A DNA stretch of 64,000 nucleotides from an uncultured Phocaeicola sp. (lineage in GTDB: Bacteria > Bacteroidota > Bacteroidia > Bacteroidales > Bacteroidaceae): NCBI GenBank assembly GCA_947581855.1, contig CANPVZ010000015.1, forward strand, positions 41,492 through 105,491. Reading direction: 5' to 3'. The translations under genes and the position numbers were made by a program. The notes under the pieces are model-generated. The model did not search any database. It was not told where the DNA came from and saw only the letters and a list, made by a program, of their open reading frames with translations. Of the stretch, positions 35,137-45,375 are shown one piece after another (positions within the stretch are counted from its first letter, which is position 1; each line of letters opens with the position of its first letter).

Positions 35137-36177
35137 TTATTTATTTAGTTGTTTTTTTAATTCTTTTACTTCTTTCTGGAGCTGGCTGATACTTAAGTAC
35201 ATTTCCGGTAAATTTTTGAAAGCGGCAGAACTTTTAAAGAATTGTTTCGCATCGATAGCCGGAGAGCCCATAATAGACTTATATCCTTTTAGTGTTTTGG
35301 CAATGCCCGATTGTGCACCTACATTCGTATGGTCGCCAATTTTAATGTGTCCGGCTACACCTACCTGCCCTCCGAACATGCACCATTCGCCTATTTTGGT
35401 AGAACCGGCAATGCCTGCTTGTGAGGCCATTACTGTGTGGCTGCCTACTTCCACATTGTGAGCTATCTGGATGAGGTTGTCTAATTTCACCCCTTTGTGT
35501 ATGATGGTGGCTCCCATAGTAGAACGGTCAACACATGTATTTGCTCCTATTTCTACATTGTCTTCAATCACTACAATGCCTATTTGAGGAATTTTTTCAT
35601 ACCCTTCGGGTGACGGAGCAAATCCGAATCCGTCGGCCCCTATCACACATCCTGCATGCAAGATACAGTTATTACCTATTTTGCAGTCATGATATACGGT
35701 CACATTCGGATAAAGAATGCTGTTATTTCCCACTTTGGCATTTTCGCAAACAGTAGCATGCGGGTAAATAGCCGTATTGTCTCCTATTATGGCATTTTCT
35801 CCGATATATGCGAATGGAGCAATATAGACCTCTTTACCTATTTTTGCAGATGCGGCAATATATGCTAACGGGTCAATACCTGTTTTCTTAGGCTTGCTCA
35901 TTTCATATAAGGTTAATAGCTTTGCCAGACTTTCGTAGGCATTATCAACTTTAATAAGCGTTGCTTTTACTTCTTTCTCAGGAACAAAGTCATTATTAAC
36001 TAAAACGATACTTGCTTGTGTATCATAGATATAGTGTGTATACTTTGGGTTTGATAAAAATGAGATAGCGCCGGGGATTCCTTCTTCTATTTTGGCGAAA
36101 GTATGTACAGTCGCATTTTCGTCTCCGACAACTGTTCCTTGAATAAATTCTGCAATTTGTTTTGCTGAAAATTCCAT
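35137..36177 (-). CDS. lpxD: UDP-3-O-(3-hydroxyacyl)glucosamine N-acyltransferase
   Basis: LpxD adds the N-linked acyl chain in lipid A synthesis. The 346-residue protein has an N-terminal uridine-binding domain ([31 protein letters not shown]) and a hexapeptide beta-helix from about residue 100. [28 protein letters not shown] carries the catalytic His. The C-terminal helix ends in a Lys-rich coiled segment ([14 protein letters not shown]). It lies 9 bp upstream of lpxC/fabZ and completes the three-gene cluster. Confidence 0.96.
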   Translation of the reverse strand: MEFSAKQIAEFIQGTVVGDENATVHTFAKIEEGIPGAISFLSNPKYTHYIYDTQASIVLVNNDFVPEKEVKATLIKVDNAYESLAKLLTLYEMSKPKKTGIDPLAYIAASAKIGKEVYIAPFAYIGENAIIGDNTAIYPHATVCENAKVGNNSILYPNVTVYHDCKIGNNCILHAGCVIGADGFGFAPSPEGYEKIPQIGIVVIEDNVEIGANTCVDRSTMGATIIHKGVKLDNLIQIAHNVEVGSHTVMASQAGIAGSTKIGEWCMFGGQVGVAGHIKIGDHTNVGAQSGIAKTLKGYKSIMGSPAIDAKQFFKSSAAFKNLPEMYLSISQLQKEVKELKKQLNK

Positions 36178-36317
36178 AATAGTGCGTTGTTCTAATATTT
36201 CTTATAAGTTTTGTCGGGAATAGAATCACGCAATTGCATAATATTCCCATTATTGTGCAAATTACGTAAAATTATTTTAGATATCCGTGAAGTTTGACAA
36301 TTATTTCTGTTCTATTT

Positions 36318-37538
36318 TCAAATGCGGAGGAAACAAACATAGTATTTTTTCACTTTTTTCGATAGAACGGATATGTTCAGCATGTCGGATGCTTCAGCAA
36401 TGTCTTTGGTTGTACCATCGTTGTACAGTATCTCTATGCTGTCGTCTTCTTTGCTGTACATATCTTTTTCAATACTCGATGTGGAGAAAAAATATTGAGC
36501 TTCTTTTAAGGTGATGTGTAACTGATTGCTGATATGGTGAAGTATTTCGTTTTTACGTTTTTTGTTAATGGGGGTTTCGGTCACTTCCACTTTAAATAGT
36601 CTGCGGTTGATCATTCCTTGGCTGAGGGTTGAAAGTACCGGATCGGAATGTTGGCTCCATACTTTCAGTGCTGTCCAAATATCGTTGTCATCCAGTTGGA
36701 CATACTGTGCCAGACATTCGGGATTGCTATAAAATTCCTTTTTGTCTATGTGGTGATAAAGAAAAAAGTGTAGGGCAGGCGATGAGAAGAGATCTACGCC
36801 TTTGTTTGCTAATTCTTTTGCCCGCAATAAGGCACTTATAAGCATCTTTTCACTAGCTACGGCTGTTTTATGAAGATAGACCTGCCAATACATCAGCCGG
36901 CGGCTCATCAGGAAATTCTCAATGGAATAAATACCTTTCGATTCGATTACTAGATGATCATCCTTTACATTTAGCATTTTGATAATACGTGCAGAACCGA
37001 TATTTCCTTCGGTAACTCCGGTATAGAAACTGTCTCTCCGCAAGTAGTCTAGTCGGTCCATGTCCAGCTGACTGCTGATTAGTTGATGCAGAAACTTCTT
37101 GGGATATTGGTCTTTGAATATCTGGATTGCCAAATTAAGCTGTCCTTTTACATCCTTATTAATTTGTTCCATTAAGAGGAGGGAAATATCTTCATGAGTA
37201 ACTCCCTTGACCAATGTGTTTTCGAGTACGTGCGAGAATGGTCCGTGACCTATATCATGCATTAATATTGCAGCTTGTACGGCTTCTGCTTCGCTGTCGA
37301 AAATAAAATTGCCTTTGGCGGTTAGTTGGGTAATAGCTTCGCTGGTGAGATAAAAGGCTCCTAGAGAGTGTTGGAAACGGGTATGTTGCGCTCCGGGATA
37401 AACGACAGAGGATAGTCCCAATTGCTTGATGCGTGTCAGACGTTGTAGAAGAGGATGCTGTACAATATCGTACAGCAATCCTTTGGGAATATTGATGAAT
37501 CCGAAAACCGGATCATTTATAATCTTTCTGTCGCTCAT
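36318..37538 (-). CDS. HD domain phosphohydrolase
   Basis: The 406-residue protein has an HD metal-binding domain: QHTRFQHSLGAFYL supplies the first His, HDIGHGPFSHVLE the central HD pair, and later SQLDMDRLDYLRRDSFYTG carries the last Asp. These are shared with dGTPase-like and SAMHD1-like enzymes of the YdhJ/COG1078 group. The substrate is unknown, perhaps nucleotides. It is read in the direction of lpxD, 140 bp away, and starts 44 bp after the pyrF stop. Confidence 0.85.
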   Translation of the reverse strand: MSDRKIINDPVFGFINIPKGLLYDIVQHPLLQRLTRIKQLGLSSVVYPGAQHTRFQHSLGAFYLTSEAITQLTAKGNFIFDSEAEAVQAAILMHDIGHGPFSHVLENTLVKGVTHEDISLLLMEQINKDVKGQLNLAIQIFKDQYPKKFLHQLISSQLDMDRLDYLRRDSFYTGVTEGNIGSARIIKMLNVKDDHLVIESKGIYSIENFLMSRRLMYWQVYLHKTAVASEKMLISALLRAKELANKGVDLFSSPALHFFLYHHIDKKEFYSNPECLAQYVQLDDNDIWTALKVWSQHSDPVLSTLSQGMINRRLFKVEVTETPINKKRKNEILHHISNQLHITLKEAQYFFSTSSIEKDMYSKEDDSIEILYNDGTTKDIAEASDMLNISVLSKKVKKYYVCFLRI

Positions 37539-37582
37539 AATAGTATATGGTTTATATTAGGAGCATTATCTCCTTTATTGAT

Positions 37583-38407
37583 TTACAATAGGGCTTTAAG
37601 TTGTTCGGCCATTTGTTCCTGAACCTTTTTAGCTTCGGCGGCGGCTGCTTGTGCAAAGTTTTTGCTTTTATCCGCATAGATGATGGCACGGCTTGAATTG
37701 ACGATCAACCCGCAAGTGGCATTCATTCCGTAGCGACAAACTTCTTCCAACGAGCCGCCTTGCGCGCCGATACCCGGAACCAAAAGAAAATGATTGGGAA
37801 CCACTTTGCGTATATCTTGGAACATACTTCCCTGAGTTGCTCCTACCACATACATCATGTTTTCATCGTTTCCCCAGTTTTGTGAAGTTCTTAATACTTT
37901 TTCGAATAAACGTTCGCCCTGATTATCTTCCATTAATTGGAAATCGTGCGAACCTTTGTTAGAGGTAAGAGCTAGCAAAATAACCCATTTATTAGGATAG
38001 GTAAGGAAGGGTGTTACACTATCTTCTCCCATATATGGAGCCACGGTTACGGAATCGATGTCCAATTCTTCGAAAAAAGTACGGGCATACATGGCAGAAG
38101 TATTGCCGATGTCTCCTCTTTTTGCATCCGCTATAATAAATTGGTCAGGATAGCTTTGTTTTAAATACTTGATAGTCTTCTCAAAAGATATCCACCCTTT
38201 TACACCCATGCTTTCATAAAAAGCCAGATTCGGTTTAAATGCGATACAGTACGGAGCGGTGGCGTCGATGATGGCTTTGTTGAAAGCAAAAATAGGGTCT
38301 TCTTCGTTCAACAAGTGTTCAGGGATTTTTTTGATATCCGTATCTAATCCTACACAGAGGAAGGATTCTTTTTTCTTTATATTTTCAAATAGTTGTTGTT
38401 TATTCAT
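37583..38407 (-). CDS. pyrF: Orotidine-5'-phosphate decarboxylase
   Basis: PyrF forms UMP from orotidine 5'-phosphate in pyrimidine synthesis. The 274-residue length fits the long (type 2) bacterial form. The signature [19 protein letters not shown] carries the catalytic Asp-x-Lys, with [14 protein letters not shown] at the start and [13 protein letters not shown] near the C-terminus as phosphate-binding region. It is upstream of the HD gene in the same direction. Confidence 0.95.
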   Translation of the reverse strand: MNKQQLFENIKKKESFLCVGLDTDIKKIPEHLLNEEDPIFAFNKAIIDATAPYCIAFKPNLAFYESMGVKGWISFEKTIKYLKQSYPDQFIIADAKRGDIGNTSAMYARTFFEELDIDSVTVAPYMGEDSVTPFLTYPNKWVILLALTSNKGSHDFQLMEDNQGERLFEKVLRTSQNWGNDENMMYVVGATQGSMFQDIRKVVPNHFLLVPGIGAQGGSLEEVCRYGMNATCGLIVNSSRAIIYADKSKNFAQAAAAEAKKVQEQMAEQLKALL

Positions 38408-38773
38408 TGTTTTGTTTCTGTTTTATATTTTGTTCTAATGATTGCTTTTGTTATGATGCAGGTTTACGCAAGATATTTTTTATCGAGGGTTATTTAGATA
38501 TATATGTTATTTATTTTATCCTTTATATCTTATTCCACGATACACTATCGTAGATGAATCTTTTCTTTTTAATCATAAATTGCGTAATTATATATGGATT
38601 GTGATTCAGTTGAGAGTTAATGTTATTTTAACACCTTCCTTTTCTTTTACTCCGGAGCTTAGATACAATATATAAATAATTCCTCTCTAGCTCTGTTATG
38701 TTTGAATTTTACTTTTCGTCCTGAAAAAAACGGTGATTTCTTTACCTTCTCAACTTCTTCTTCCTCCTTTCTC
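38408..38773. other. AT-rich intergenic stretch without a gene
   Basis: Between prfA and pyrF I see no coding frame and no good -7 box on the minus strand. A small perfect hairpin ACGATA-CAC-TATCGT lies at 38537-38551. The pyrF transcript may start here or continue from prfA. Confidence 0.35.
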
Positions 38774-39886
38774 CTATAATTCACTTTCTTTCAGTCGTTC
38801 CGCATTTTCCGCTACAATCAGATGGTCGATGCAATCTTGAATGTTTCCATCCATGAAAGATGCTAAATTGTAGATAGTATAATTAATGCGATGATCAGTA
38901 ATACGCCCTTGAGGATAATTGTAGGTACGGATTTTTGCCGAGCGATCACCGGTGGATACCATTGTCTTACGACGGCTGGCTATGTCATCTACATATTTCT
39001 GATGTTCTTTATCGTATATAAAGGTACGTAAGCGCGATAAAGCCCTTTCTTTGTTTTTGGGTTGGTCGCGAGTTTCGGTACACTCAATCAATATCTCTTC
39101 TACTGCTCCGGTATTTGGATTCTTCCAGTTATAACGCAGGCGTACACCGGATTCTACCTTATTGACATTTTGTCCACCGGCTCCACCCGAACGAAACGTA
39201 TCCCATTTGATTTCTCCTTCATTGATTTCCACATCGAAAGGTTCAGCTTCCGGTAATACGGCAACCGAGGCAGCCGAGGTATGTACACGTCCCTGGGTTT
39301 CTGTAGCAGGCACACGTTGTACACGGTGTACTCCTGATTCGTATTTTAATGTTCCGTATACTTTTTCTCCCGTTACCGAACACACTATTTCCTTAAAGCC
39401 TCCGGCAGCACCTTCGTTGGCGCTGGATATTTCTAGCTTCCATCCCTTGGTCTCACAGTATTTGGAATACATTCTGAATAAGTCTCCGGCAAATATCGCA
39501 GCTTCATCTCCACCTGTACCGCCACGGATTTCCAGCACAGCGTTGCGGTCATCTTCCGGATCAGCGGGGATAAGCAATAGTTTGATTTCTTCCTCTAGAT
39601 CAGGCAAGCGATTTTGGGAAATTTCCAACTCTTCGCGCGCCATTTCTTTCATGTCTGGGTCAGACTCATGGGCTAGGATATCTTTTGCTTCATTTAAATT
39701 ACCCAGTAATTGAATATATTCTTTACGGGCCTTCATCAAATCGTCTAGCTCTTTGTACTCCTTAGTCAGTTTGACGTAACGTTTCTGGTCTGCAATGACA
39801 CTAGGATCGGTAATAAGGGTAGAAACCTCTTCATATCGGGCTACAAGCCCTTCTAATTTTTCTAATATTGTATTGTTTTCTGCCAT
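38774..39886 (-). CDS. prfA: Peptide chain release factor 1
   Basis: RF1 releases peptides at UAA and UAG. The start at 39886 leaves a 7-bp gap from purM and gives MAENNTILEKLEGLVARYEEV, the normal RF1 start; an upstream ATG at 39913 would run back into purM. The 370-residue length is usual. The peptidyl-transferase motif GGQNVNKVES is in place, and RVQRVPATETQGRVHTSAASVAVLPEAE carries the PxT-type anticodon region. It is co-transcribed with purM. Confidence 0.95.
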   Translation of the reverse strand: MAENNTILEKLEGLVARYEEVSTLITDPSVIADQKRYVKLTKEYKELDDLMKARKEYIQLLGNLNEAKDILAHESDPDMKEMAREELEISQNRLPDLEEEIKLLLIPADPEDDRNAVLEIRGGTGGDEAAIFAGDLFRMYSKYCETKGWKLEISSANEGAAGGFKEIVCSVTGEKVYGTLKYESGVHRVQRVPATETQGRVHTSAASVAVLPEAEPFDVEINEGEIKWDTFRSGGAGGQNVNKVESGVRLRYNWKNPNTGAVEEILIECTETRDQPKNKERALSRLRTFIYDKEHQKYVDDIASRRKTMVSTGDRSAKIRTYNYPQGRITDHRINYTIYNLASFMDGNIQDCIDHLIVAENAERLKESEL

Positions 39887-39893
39887 TCGATAG

Positions 39894-41063
39894 TTAATAT
39901 CTAAATTCGCCAAATTCCGAACGAATAATCAATTCTTTCTTATCACTCTCTTCGATACGGCCGATGATTTGCGCATCGATGTTGAAACTTTTGCTGATTG
40001 CAATTACCTCTTCTGCATGTTCGGGAGAAAGATACACCTCCAAACGGTGTCCCATATTGAATACCTTATACATTTCGTCCCAATCGGTTCCACTTTGTTC
40101 TTTGATAGTTTTAAACAGGGGAGGAACCGGGAAGAGATTATCTTTGATAACCTTTACATTGTCTACAAAGTGCAGAATTTTGGTTTGAGCACCTCCCGAA
40201 CAATGTACCATTCCGTGAATCTGAGGACGGAGCGCATCCAACAATTTCTTTACTACAGGAGCATATGTCCGGGTAGGAGAGAGTACTAATCTTCCGGCAT
40301 CCAACGGACTCCCCTCTACTTTATCAGTCAGTTTAAGATTCCCGCTGTAAACCAACTCTTCGGGAACAGCTTTATCGTAACTTTCCGGATACTTCTCAGC
40401 CAAATATTTGGCAAATACGTCATGACGGGCAGAAGTTAGACCATTACTACCCATACCACCGTTGTATTCTTTTTCATAAGTGGCTTGTCCGTACGAAGCC
40501 AGCCCCACAATTACGTCACCTGGAAGGATGTTGGCATTGTTAATCACATCGCTTCGCTTCATGCGGCAAGTTACCGTACTATCCACAATGATAGTACGTA
40601 CCAAATCTCCCACATCCGCTGTTTCGCCGCCTGTGGCATATACGCCGACACCCAGATCGCGGAGTTCAGCAAGTAATTCGTCTGTTCCGTTGATAATAGC
40701 AGAAATAACTTCTCCCGGAATCAATAGCTTGTTGCGGCCAATGGTCGAAGATACCAGGATATTGTCTACCGCTCCCACGCAAAGTAGGTCATCAATGTTC
40801 ATAATTAAGGCATCCTGTGCGATACCTTTCCATATACTTAAATCGCCAGTCTCTTTCCAATATAGGTAAGCCAGACTCGATTTTGTTCCGGCACCGTCTG
40901 CATGCATGATGTTGCAATATTGAGGGTCTCCTCCCAAAATATCCGGAATAATTTTACAGAACGCTTTAGGGAAAATACCTTTGTCGATGTTTTTTATAGC
41001 ATTGTGTACGTCTTCTTTAGAAGCAGATACGCCACGTTGCATATAACGTTGGTTATTGCTCAT
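39894..41063 (-). CDS. purM: Phosphoribosylformylglycinamidine cyclo-ligase (AIR synthase)
   Basis: PurM closes the imidazole ring using ATP to make AIR in purine synthesis. The 389-residue protein belongs to the divergent Bacteroidetes form. Visible features are HADGAGTKSSLAYLYWKETG, the nucleotide and FGAM region NIDDLLCVGAVDNILVSSTIGRNK, and YATGGETADVGDLV. The C-terminal GHRLEVYLSPEHAEEVI block is typical. It is upstream of prfA with 7 bp between. Confidence 0.92.
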   Translation of the reverse strand: MSNNQRYMQRGVSASKEDVHNAIKNIDKGIFPKAFCKIIPDILGGDPQYCNIMHADGAGTKSSLAYLYWKETGDLSIWKGIAQDALIMNIDDLLCVGAVDNILVSSTIGRNKLLIPGEVISAIINGTDELLAELRDLGVGVYATGGETADVGDLVRTIIVDSTVTCRMKRSDVINNANILPGDVIVGLASYGQATYEKEYNGGMGSNGLTSARHDVFAKYLAEKYPESYDKAVPEELVYSGNLKLTDKVEGSPLDAGRLVLSPTRTYAPVVKKLLDALRPQIHGMVHCSGGAQTKILHFVDNVKVIKDNLFPVPPLFKTIKEQSGTDWDEMYKVFNMGHRLEVYLSPEHAEEVIAISKSFNIDAQIIGRIEESDKKELIIRSEFGEFRY

Positions 41064-41076
41064 AATATGTGTTGTT

Positions 41077-41655
41077 TTAAAATTTTACGGTAGGAGCTTT
41101 TTCGGTTCCAGCTTCCGCTTCAAAGTAAGGGCGTTTCTCAAAACCAAACAAGCTTGAAAAAATATTATTAGGGAATTTCCAGATATAGGTGTTGTAATCT
41201 CGGGACGCTTCATTAAAATTCCGACGTTCTACACTGATACGATTTTCTGTACCTTCCAATTGAGCTTGCAGCTCTTTGAAATTCTCGTTTGCTTTCAAAT
41301 CGGGATAATTCTCGGTAATGGCCAGTAAGCGTCCTAAAGCACTTCCAACCTCACCTTGTGCTTCTTGATAAGCTTTTAATTTTTCCGGAGTCAGATTGTC
41401 TGCGTCCACTGTTATTTGAGTTGCCTTTGAGCGAGCTTCCACTACGGCTTCAAGTGTTTCTTTTTCGTGGGCGGCATATCCTTTGACCGTATTTACGAGA
41501 TTCGGAATTAAATCGGCCCGGCGTTGATACTGATTTTCCACATTACTCCATGCGTGGCTGACAGCTTCGTCTTTTTCTACCATGGTATTGTATCCGCAAC
41601 TGCTTAAAGAAATTACGCATACAATCATCAGAATAAATCTTGTTACATTCTTCAT
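41077..41655 (-). CDS. LemA family lipoprotein
   Basis: The 192-residue protein has a lipoprotein signal with lipobox SLSSC, then the LemA helical bundle: SHAWSNVENQYQRRADLIPNLVNTVKGYAAHEKETLEAVVEAR, LLAITENYPDLKANENFKELQAQLEGTENRI and RDYNTYIWKFPNNIFSSLFGF. LemA proteins are membrane-linked, function unclear, and often pair with TPM-domain proteins, as here. The TPM gene lies 164 bp downstream, same strand. Confidence 0.92.
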   Translation of the reverse strand: MKNVTRFILMIVCVISLSSCGYNTMVEKDEAVSHAWSNVENQYQRRADLIPNLVNTVKGYAAHEKETLEAVVEARSKATQITVDADNLTPEKLKAYQEAQGEVGSALGRLLAITENYPDLKANENFKELQAQLEGTENRISVERRNFNEASRDYNTYIWKFPNNIFSSLFGFEKRPYFEAEAGTEKAPTVKF

Positions 41656-41819
41656 ATATGTAGTTTTTATAAATTATCTATTTTTGTTTTTAATCATAAA
41701 GAATTCTTATTTCGTGGGAGTATCATTCGTTTTACTCGTTAGGGTTTACTCTGTTTTATCGATTAAGACTTCTTTATTATTACTGATATATTAATTTTTG
41801 CTATTTGTTTTGTTTCATT

Positions 41820-42731
41820 TTAAAATCGTGAACCGGCACCGCCTCCTCCAAAACTTCCTCCTCCGAAACTTCCTCCAGAGAATCCTCCTCCGCCTCCTCT
41901 GAACGGACCTCCACCAAAGATAATCGGACCTCCCCGCCCGGCTCTGCCTATACCGCCGGACTCGTCGTCAGAGTCTTCGTCTTTTACGACTGTATATCCA
42001 CAATTCGAACAAGTATAAACCACGCGTTCTCTTTTTATTCCATTCTTCCTGGAAATCAGATGCGAATCAGTACGATGTAAAGTATGCTTTTTACAGTTTG
42101 GACAGCGTGTTTTCTTTCGCTGAATGTAATAGGATAAAGCAAAAATGCCAAGCATGAAAAGAAATACGAATCCTAAGATATAAAGCTCTCCTGAATTTTC
42201 ATTTTCTATATCTTCCGGTTCCATCGAACCATCCAGATAGCTGTTAATTGCTTGAATTCCTGAAAGCATACCTGCATTCCATTCATTTTTAGCGAAATAA
42301 GGGTTCATTTTTTGGATTTGGATACGTTTACAAATAGCGTCGGGCAGGATGCCTTCCAATCCATATCCGGTAACAAACTGGATACAGCGGTCTTGTGTTG
42401 CCAATAACACGACTAGACCGTTATTGCTATTCTTTTTTCCAACTCCGTTTTGTTTGCCAAGTTCATAGGCAAAATTAAAACAGTCGCCTCCCTCAATCTC
42501 CTTAACGGCCACCACTAATGTTTCAATGCCGGTTTTTTGTTCCAAAGCATAAAGAATACTGTCAATTTTGGCTACCGTAGCAGAGGATAAAACATGATCA
42601 GGATTGCAGACATATCGAGTTTTATCTTGGAGATGAACCATAACGATGTCGCCGACTTTGTATGCTTCGGCTTTTCCTTGTATGGCAGCAAGGAAAGTGC
42701 AAACAATTAATGTTATGACATATCTTTTCAT
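41820..42731 (-). CDS. TPM domain-containing membrane protein (YgcG-like)
   Basis: Using the ATG at 42731 gives a signal peptide (MKRYVITLIVCTFLAAIQGKAEA). A TPM domain follows (about 30-165: VLSSATVAKIDSILYALEQKTGIETLVVAV, GLVVLLATQDRCIQFVTGYGLEGILPD). Then comes one membrane span (about 190-205), a cytoplasmic zinc-ribbon-like pair (CPNCKK and CSNCG, near 216 and 246), and a Gly/Phe/Ser-rich tail. TPM proteins act in membrane or photosystem repair in plants; bacterial roles are unknown. The nearby LemA gene is a known partner by context. Confidence 0.88.
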   Translation of the reverse strand: MKRYVITLIVCTFLAAIQGKAEAYKVGDIVMVHLQDKTRYVCNPDHVLSSATVAKIDSILYALEQKTGIETLVVAVKEIEGGDCFNFAYELGKQNGVGKKNSNNGLVVLLATQDRCIQFVTGYGLEGILPDAICKRIQIQKMNPYFAKNEWNAGMLSGIQAINSYLDGSMEPEDIENENSGELYILGFVFLFMLGIFALSYYIQRKKTRCPNCKKHTLHRTDSHLISRKNGIKRERVVYTCSNCGYTVVKDEDSDDESGGIGRAGRGGPIIFGGGPFRGGGGGFSGGSFGGGSFGGGGAGSRF

Positions 42732-42919
42732 ATTGGTGCAAAAATACAAAATCTTTTGATATTTTGTGTGTTTGAATACACATTATTGATTAAACAAGGA
42801 ACATATAGAATTTGTTTCCATGCAGATTAAGGCTGGTTAATATGCCTTGATTCGTCTATTTTGGCATTTTACTTTTTACTATTTCTTTAATAGGCTTTCA
42901 TTTTGATTTTTTATATCCC

Positions 42920-43876
42920 TTAAGGGTTATATTCTTTCAGGAAATTGTTTATCATGTTGGTGTATGCTTTAGGGTCTATTTGATAGGAAGTGGCGTGGGT
43001 AGCTTCCGGTTCCAACCATAATCTCTTGGGCTGAGGTTTAGCATGGAATACTTCTATACCCATATAGGTAGGAACGTATGTATCTTCTCCTCCATGGATG
43101 AAATACATTGGAAGGTTGCATTTTTCTACTTGTTTTAAAGCATTTGCTTCTTTAAAACTCCATCCGTACTTGCATTTGCAGATGGCATCCGCTATGTAAA
43201 GGAGAGGAAAAGCAGGGAGATGAAACTGTTCTTTTAATTCTTTTTTAAATTGATCCCATACGGATGTGTAACCACAGTCTTCTACAAATGCCTTTACGTA
43301 GAATGGTAATTTTTCGCCTGAAACCATCATGGTGGTTGCGCCTCCCATAGAGATACCATGTATGACCATCTGGGTACTGTCGCCGAAAATCTCATTGGCT
43401 ACTTCCATCCATTGCATCACATCTTTTCTGTCGTTCCATCCCATTTGTAAATGGTCGCCTTCGCTAAGTCCGGAATAGCGTAAGTCTGGTAGCAGAATGT
43501 TATAATTTAAAGAGTGATTATACATATGTCCCAACATGAACATGCGTATGGCGTTGTCTGTATATCCATGAACCAATACGGCCGTTTTGCGGGTAGGTTG
43601 CCTAGCAGCTACGTAATAAGCATGCAGCTTTATGCCATCGGGTGCTAAAATGAATGTATCCTTTAAAGCTCTGACTTGATTCAGGCTGTCTACCCATTGT
43701 TTGAGAAACGGATATTCTTTATACATATAGGTATAAGAACTTTCAATGTTCTTACCTCTATTATCTGGCTTTAGTGCATAATTCACCAAATACAGAGCTC
43801 CGAGGTAGGTAATGATGCAAAAGATGACTAAAACCCCAATAAGCCTGTATAAGAATTTTCCGGTTCTTTTTTTCAT
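42920..43876 (-). CDS. Membrane-anchored alpha/beta hydrolase
   Basis: The start at 43876 overlaps the aroE stop by four bases (ATGA); the frame opens further upstream only with a TTG. The 318-residue protein has one N-terminal span (GVLVIFCIITYLGALYLV) and a hydrolase fold: VLVHGYTDNAI (oxyanion), IHGISMGGATTM with the nucleophilic Ser, and ATHATSYQ with a likely catalytic His, plus the acid in HGGEDTYVP. It resembles Hydrolase_4 / DUF-like esterases of Bacteroidetes. Translational coupling places it in the phoH-purC-menG-aroE operon. Confidence 0.85.
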   Translation of the reverse strand: MKKRTGKFLYRLIGVLVIFCIITYLGALYLVNYALKPDNRGKNIESSYTYMYKEYPFLKQWVDSLNQVRALKDTFILAPDGIKLHAYYVAARQPTRKTAVLVHGYTDNAIRMFMLGHMYNHSLNYNILLPDLRYSGLSEGDHLQMGWNDRKDVMQWMEVANEIFGDSTQMVIHGISMGGATTMMVSGEKLPFYVKAFVEDCGYTSVWDQFKKELKEQFHLPAFPLLYIADAICKCKYGWSFKEANALKQVEKCNLPMYFIHGGEDTYVPTYMGIEVFHAKPQPKRLWLEPEATHATSYQIDPKAYTNMINNFLKEYNP

Positions 43877-44619
43877 TTTCTTTCCCAAATATCCCAGGCA
43901 GCGAAGGCCTGAAGCAATAACATTTCCAATCCGTTTTTAGTAATGGCTCCCTTTTCTTCTCCTTTTTGCATGAAAAGGGTGACATCAGGGTTATATAACA
44001 AATCGTACAGCAAATGGTTGGGAGTTAGATAATTATAAGGGATGTTAGGACATTCGTCAGTATGGGGATACATTCCTACAGGAGTACAGTTTACAATAAC
44101 CGAGTATTCTTGCATTACCTCCGGAGTAAGTTCTTCGTAAGTAAACATATTCGGACGCTCATGGCGAGAAACGAATGTGCTCTCGATATTAAGTTTCTTC
44201 AATCCTTGAAATACTGCTTTCGATGCTCCTCCTGTTCCCAGTATCAATGCTTTTTTATGATGGGGTTCTAATAAAGATTCTATGGATTTGGAAAAACCTA
44301 TAAGGTCAGAATTATAGCCTATCAGTTTAGGGTCGGAACCTTTTTGGCGAATGACTTTGATAACATTCACAGCCCCGATTTCGCGGGCGTCTTTGTCTAA
44401 CTCATCTAAATAAGGAATTACTTTTTCTTTATAAGGTATCGTTACATTCAGACCTTTCAATTCCGGATTCTCCGCAATGACTTGCGGTAGGTCATTGATA
44501 GAAGGAATTTCGAAGTTCATATATACAGCATTGATCCCTTCATTGGCAAATTTCTCGTTGAAATAGTTTCTCGAAAACGAGTGTCCAAGCGGATAACCGA
44601 TTAATCCATATTTGTCCAT
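43873..44619 (-). CDS. aroE: Shikimate dehydrogenase
   Basis: AroE reduces 3-dehydroshikimate to shikimate with NADPH. The 248-residue protein has the shikimate-binding start GLIGYPLGHSFSRNYFNEKF, the segment NVTIPYKEKVIPYLDELDKDAREIGAVNVI with the catalytic Lys and Asp, and the NADP motif LGTGGASKAVFQGLKKL. It is 16 bp after the ubiE/menG gene. Confidence 0.94.
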   Translation of the reverse strand: MDKYGLIGYPLGHSFSRNYFNEKFANEGINAVYMNFEIPSINDLPQVIAENPELKGLNVTIPYKEKVIPYLDELDKDAREIGAVNVIKVIRQKGSDPKLIGYNSDLIGFSKSIESLLEPHHKKALILGTGGASKAVFQGLKKLNIESTFVSRHERPNMFTYEELTPEVMQEYSVIVNCTPVGMYPHTDECPNIPYNYLTPNHLLYDLLYNPDVTLFMQKGEEKGAITKNGLEMLLLQAFAAWDIWERK

Positions 44620-44635
44620 AATGATGTTTTGATGT

Positions 44636-45373
44636 TTATTTGGTGGCAGTGTATAACGTGCAAATTCCCATTGTCAGGCGTTTAAAAGATACCTCTTTAA
44701 AACCTGTCTGGGCGATAATCTCTTTCATTACTTCACCCTGAGGAAAGGCCTGGATCGTTTTAGGCAGATAAGTATAAGCGCTCCTGTCTTTTGAAATTAT
44801 CTTTCCGATGAGTGGAAGAACTACTTTTGAGTAAATAGAAAACAGTTGCTTCATGGGGAAGCTTTTGGGAGTGGATAATTCAAGAATTATAAGGTGGCCG
44901 TTTTTGTTTAATATACGGTATATTTCTTTTAATGCTTTATCCAGTTCTTCAAAATTCCGTATCCCGAAAGCAACGGTGGCAGCATCAAAGCTGCAGTCGG
45001 AAAATGATAAAGCCGCACAGTCTTCTTTGGCAAAGCTGATGATGGGAGTGAGTTCCTCTTTGACTACCTTTTTCCGTGCTATTTGCATCATGCCTTCAGA
45101 AATGTCGATACCTACAATTTTTTTCGGATGTATCTTTTTCTCCATTAGGATGGCAAAATCCCCGGTTCCGGTAGCAATGTCCAGAATCTTTTCCGGTTGG
45201 AAACTTTTCAATGTGTTTACTGCTTTTCGTCTCCAACTTTTATCAATACCAAGCGACAACGTATGGTTTAAAGAGTCGTAGGTAGGAGCAATGTTGTTAA
45301 ACATTTGCTCTACCTGCTCTTTTTTTTCTCCATTTCCGTTGTACGGCTTTATATTTTCTTGTGCGTATTTCAT
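44636..45373 (-). CDS. ubiE: Demethylmenaquinone methyltransferase
   Basis: UbiE/MenG methylates demethylmenaquinone to menaquinone, the quinone of anaerobic Bacteroidales. The 245-residue protein shows the family start [32 protein letters not shown] motif [15 protein letters not shown] and [22 protein letters not shown], followed by the C-terminal [20 protein letters not shown] block. It is 2 bp after purC. Confidence 0.95.
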   Translation of the reverse strand: MKYAQENIKPYNGNGEKKEQVEQMFNNIAPTYDSLNHTLSLGIDKSWRRKAVNTLKSFQPEKILDIATGTGDFAILMEKKIHPKKIVGIDISEGMMQIARKKVVKEELTPIISFAKEDCAALSFSDCSFDAATVAFGIRNFEELDKALKEIYRILNKNGHLIILELSTPKSFPMKQLFSIYSKVVLPLIGKIISKDRSAYTYLPKTIQAFPQGEVMKEIIAQTGFKEVSFKRLTMGICTLYTATK

Positions 45374-45375
45374 TC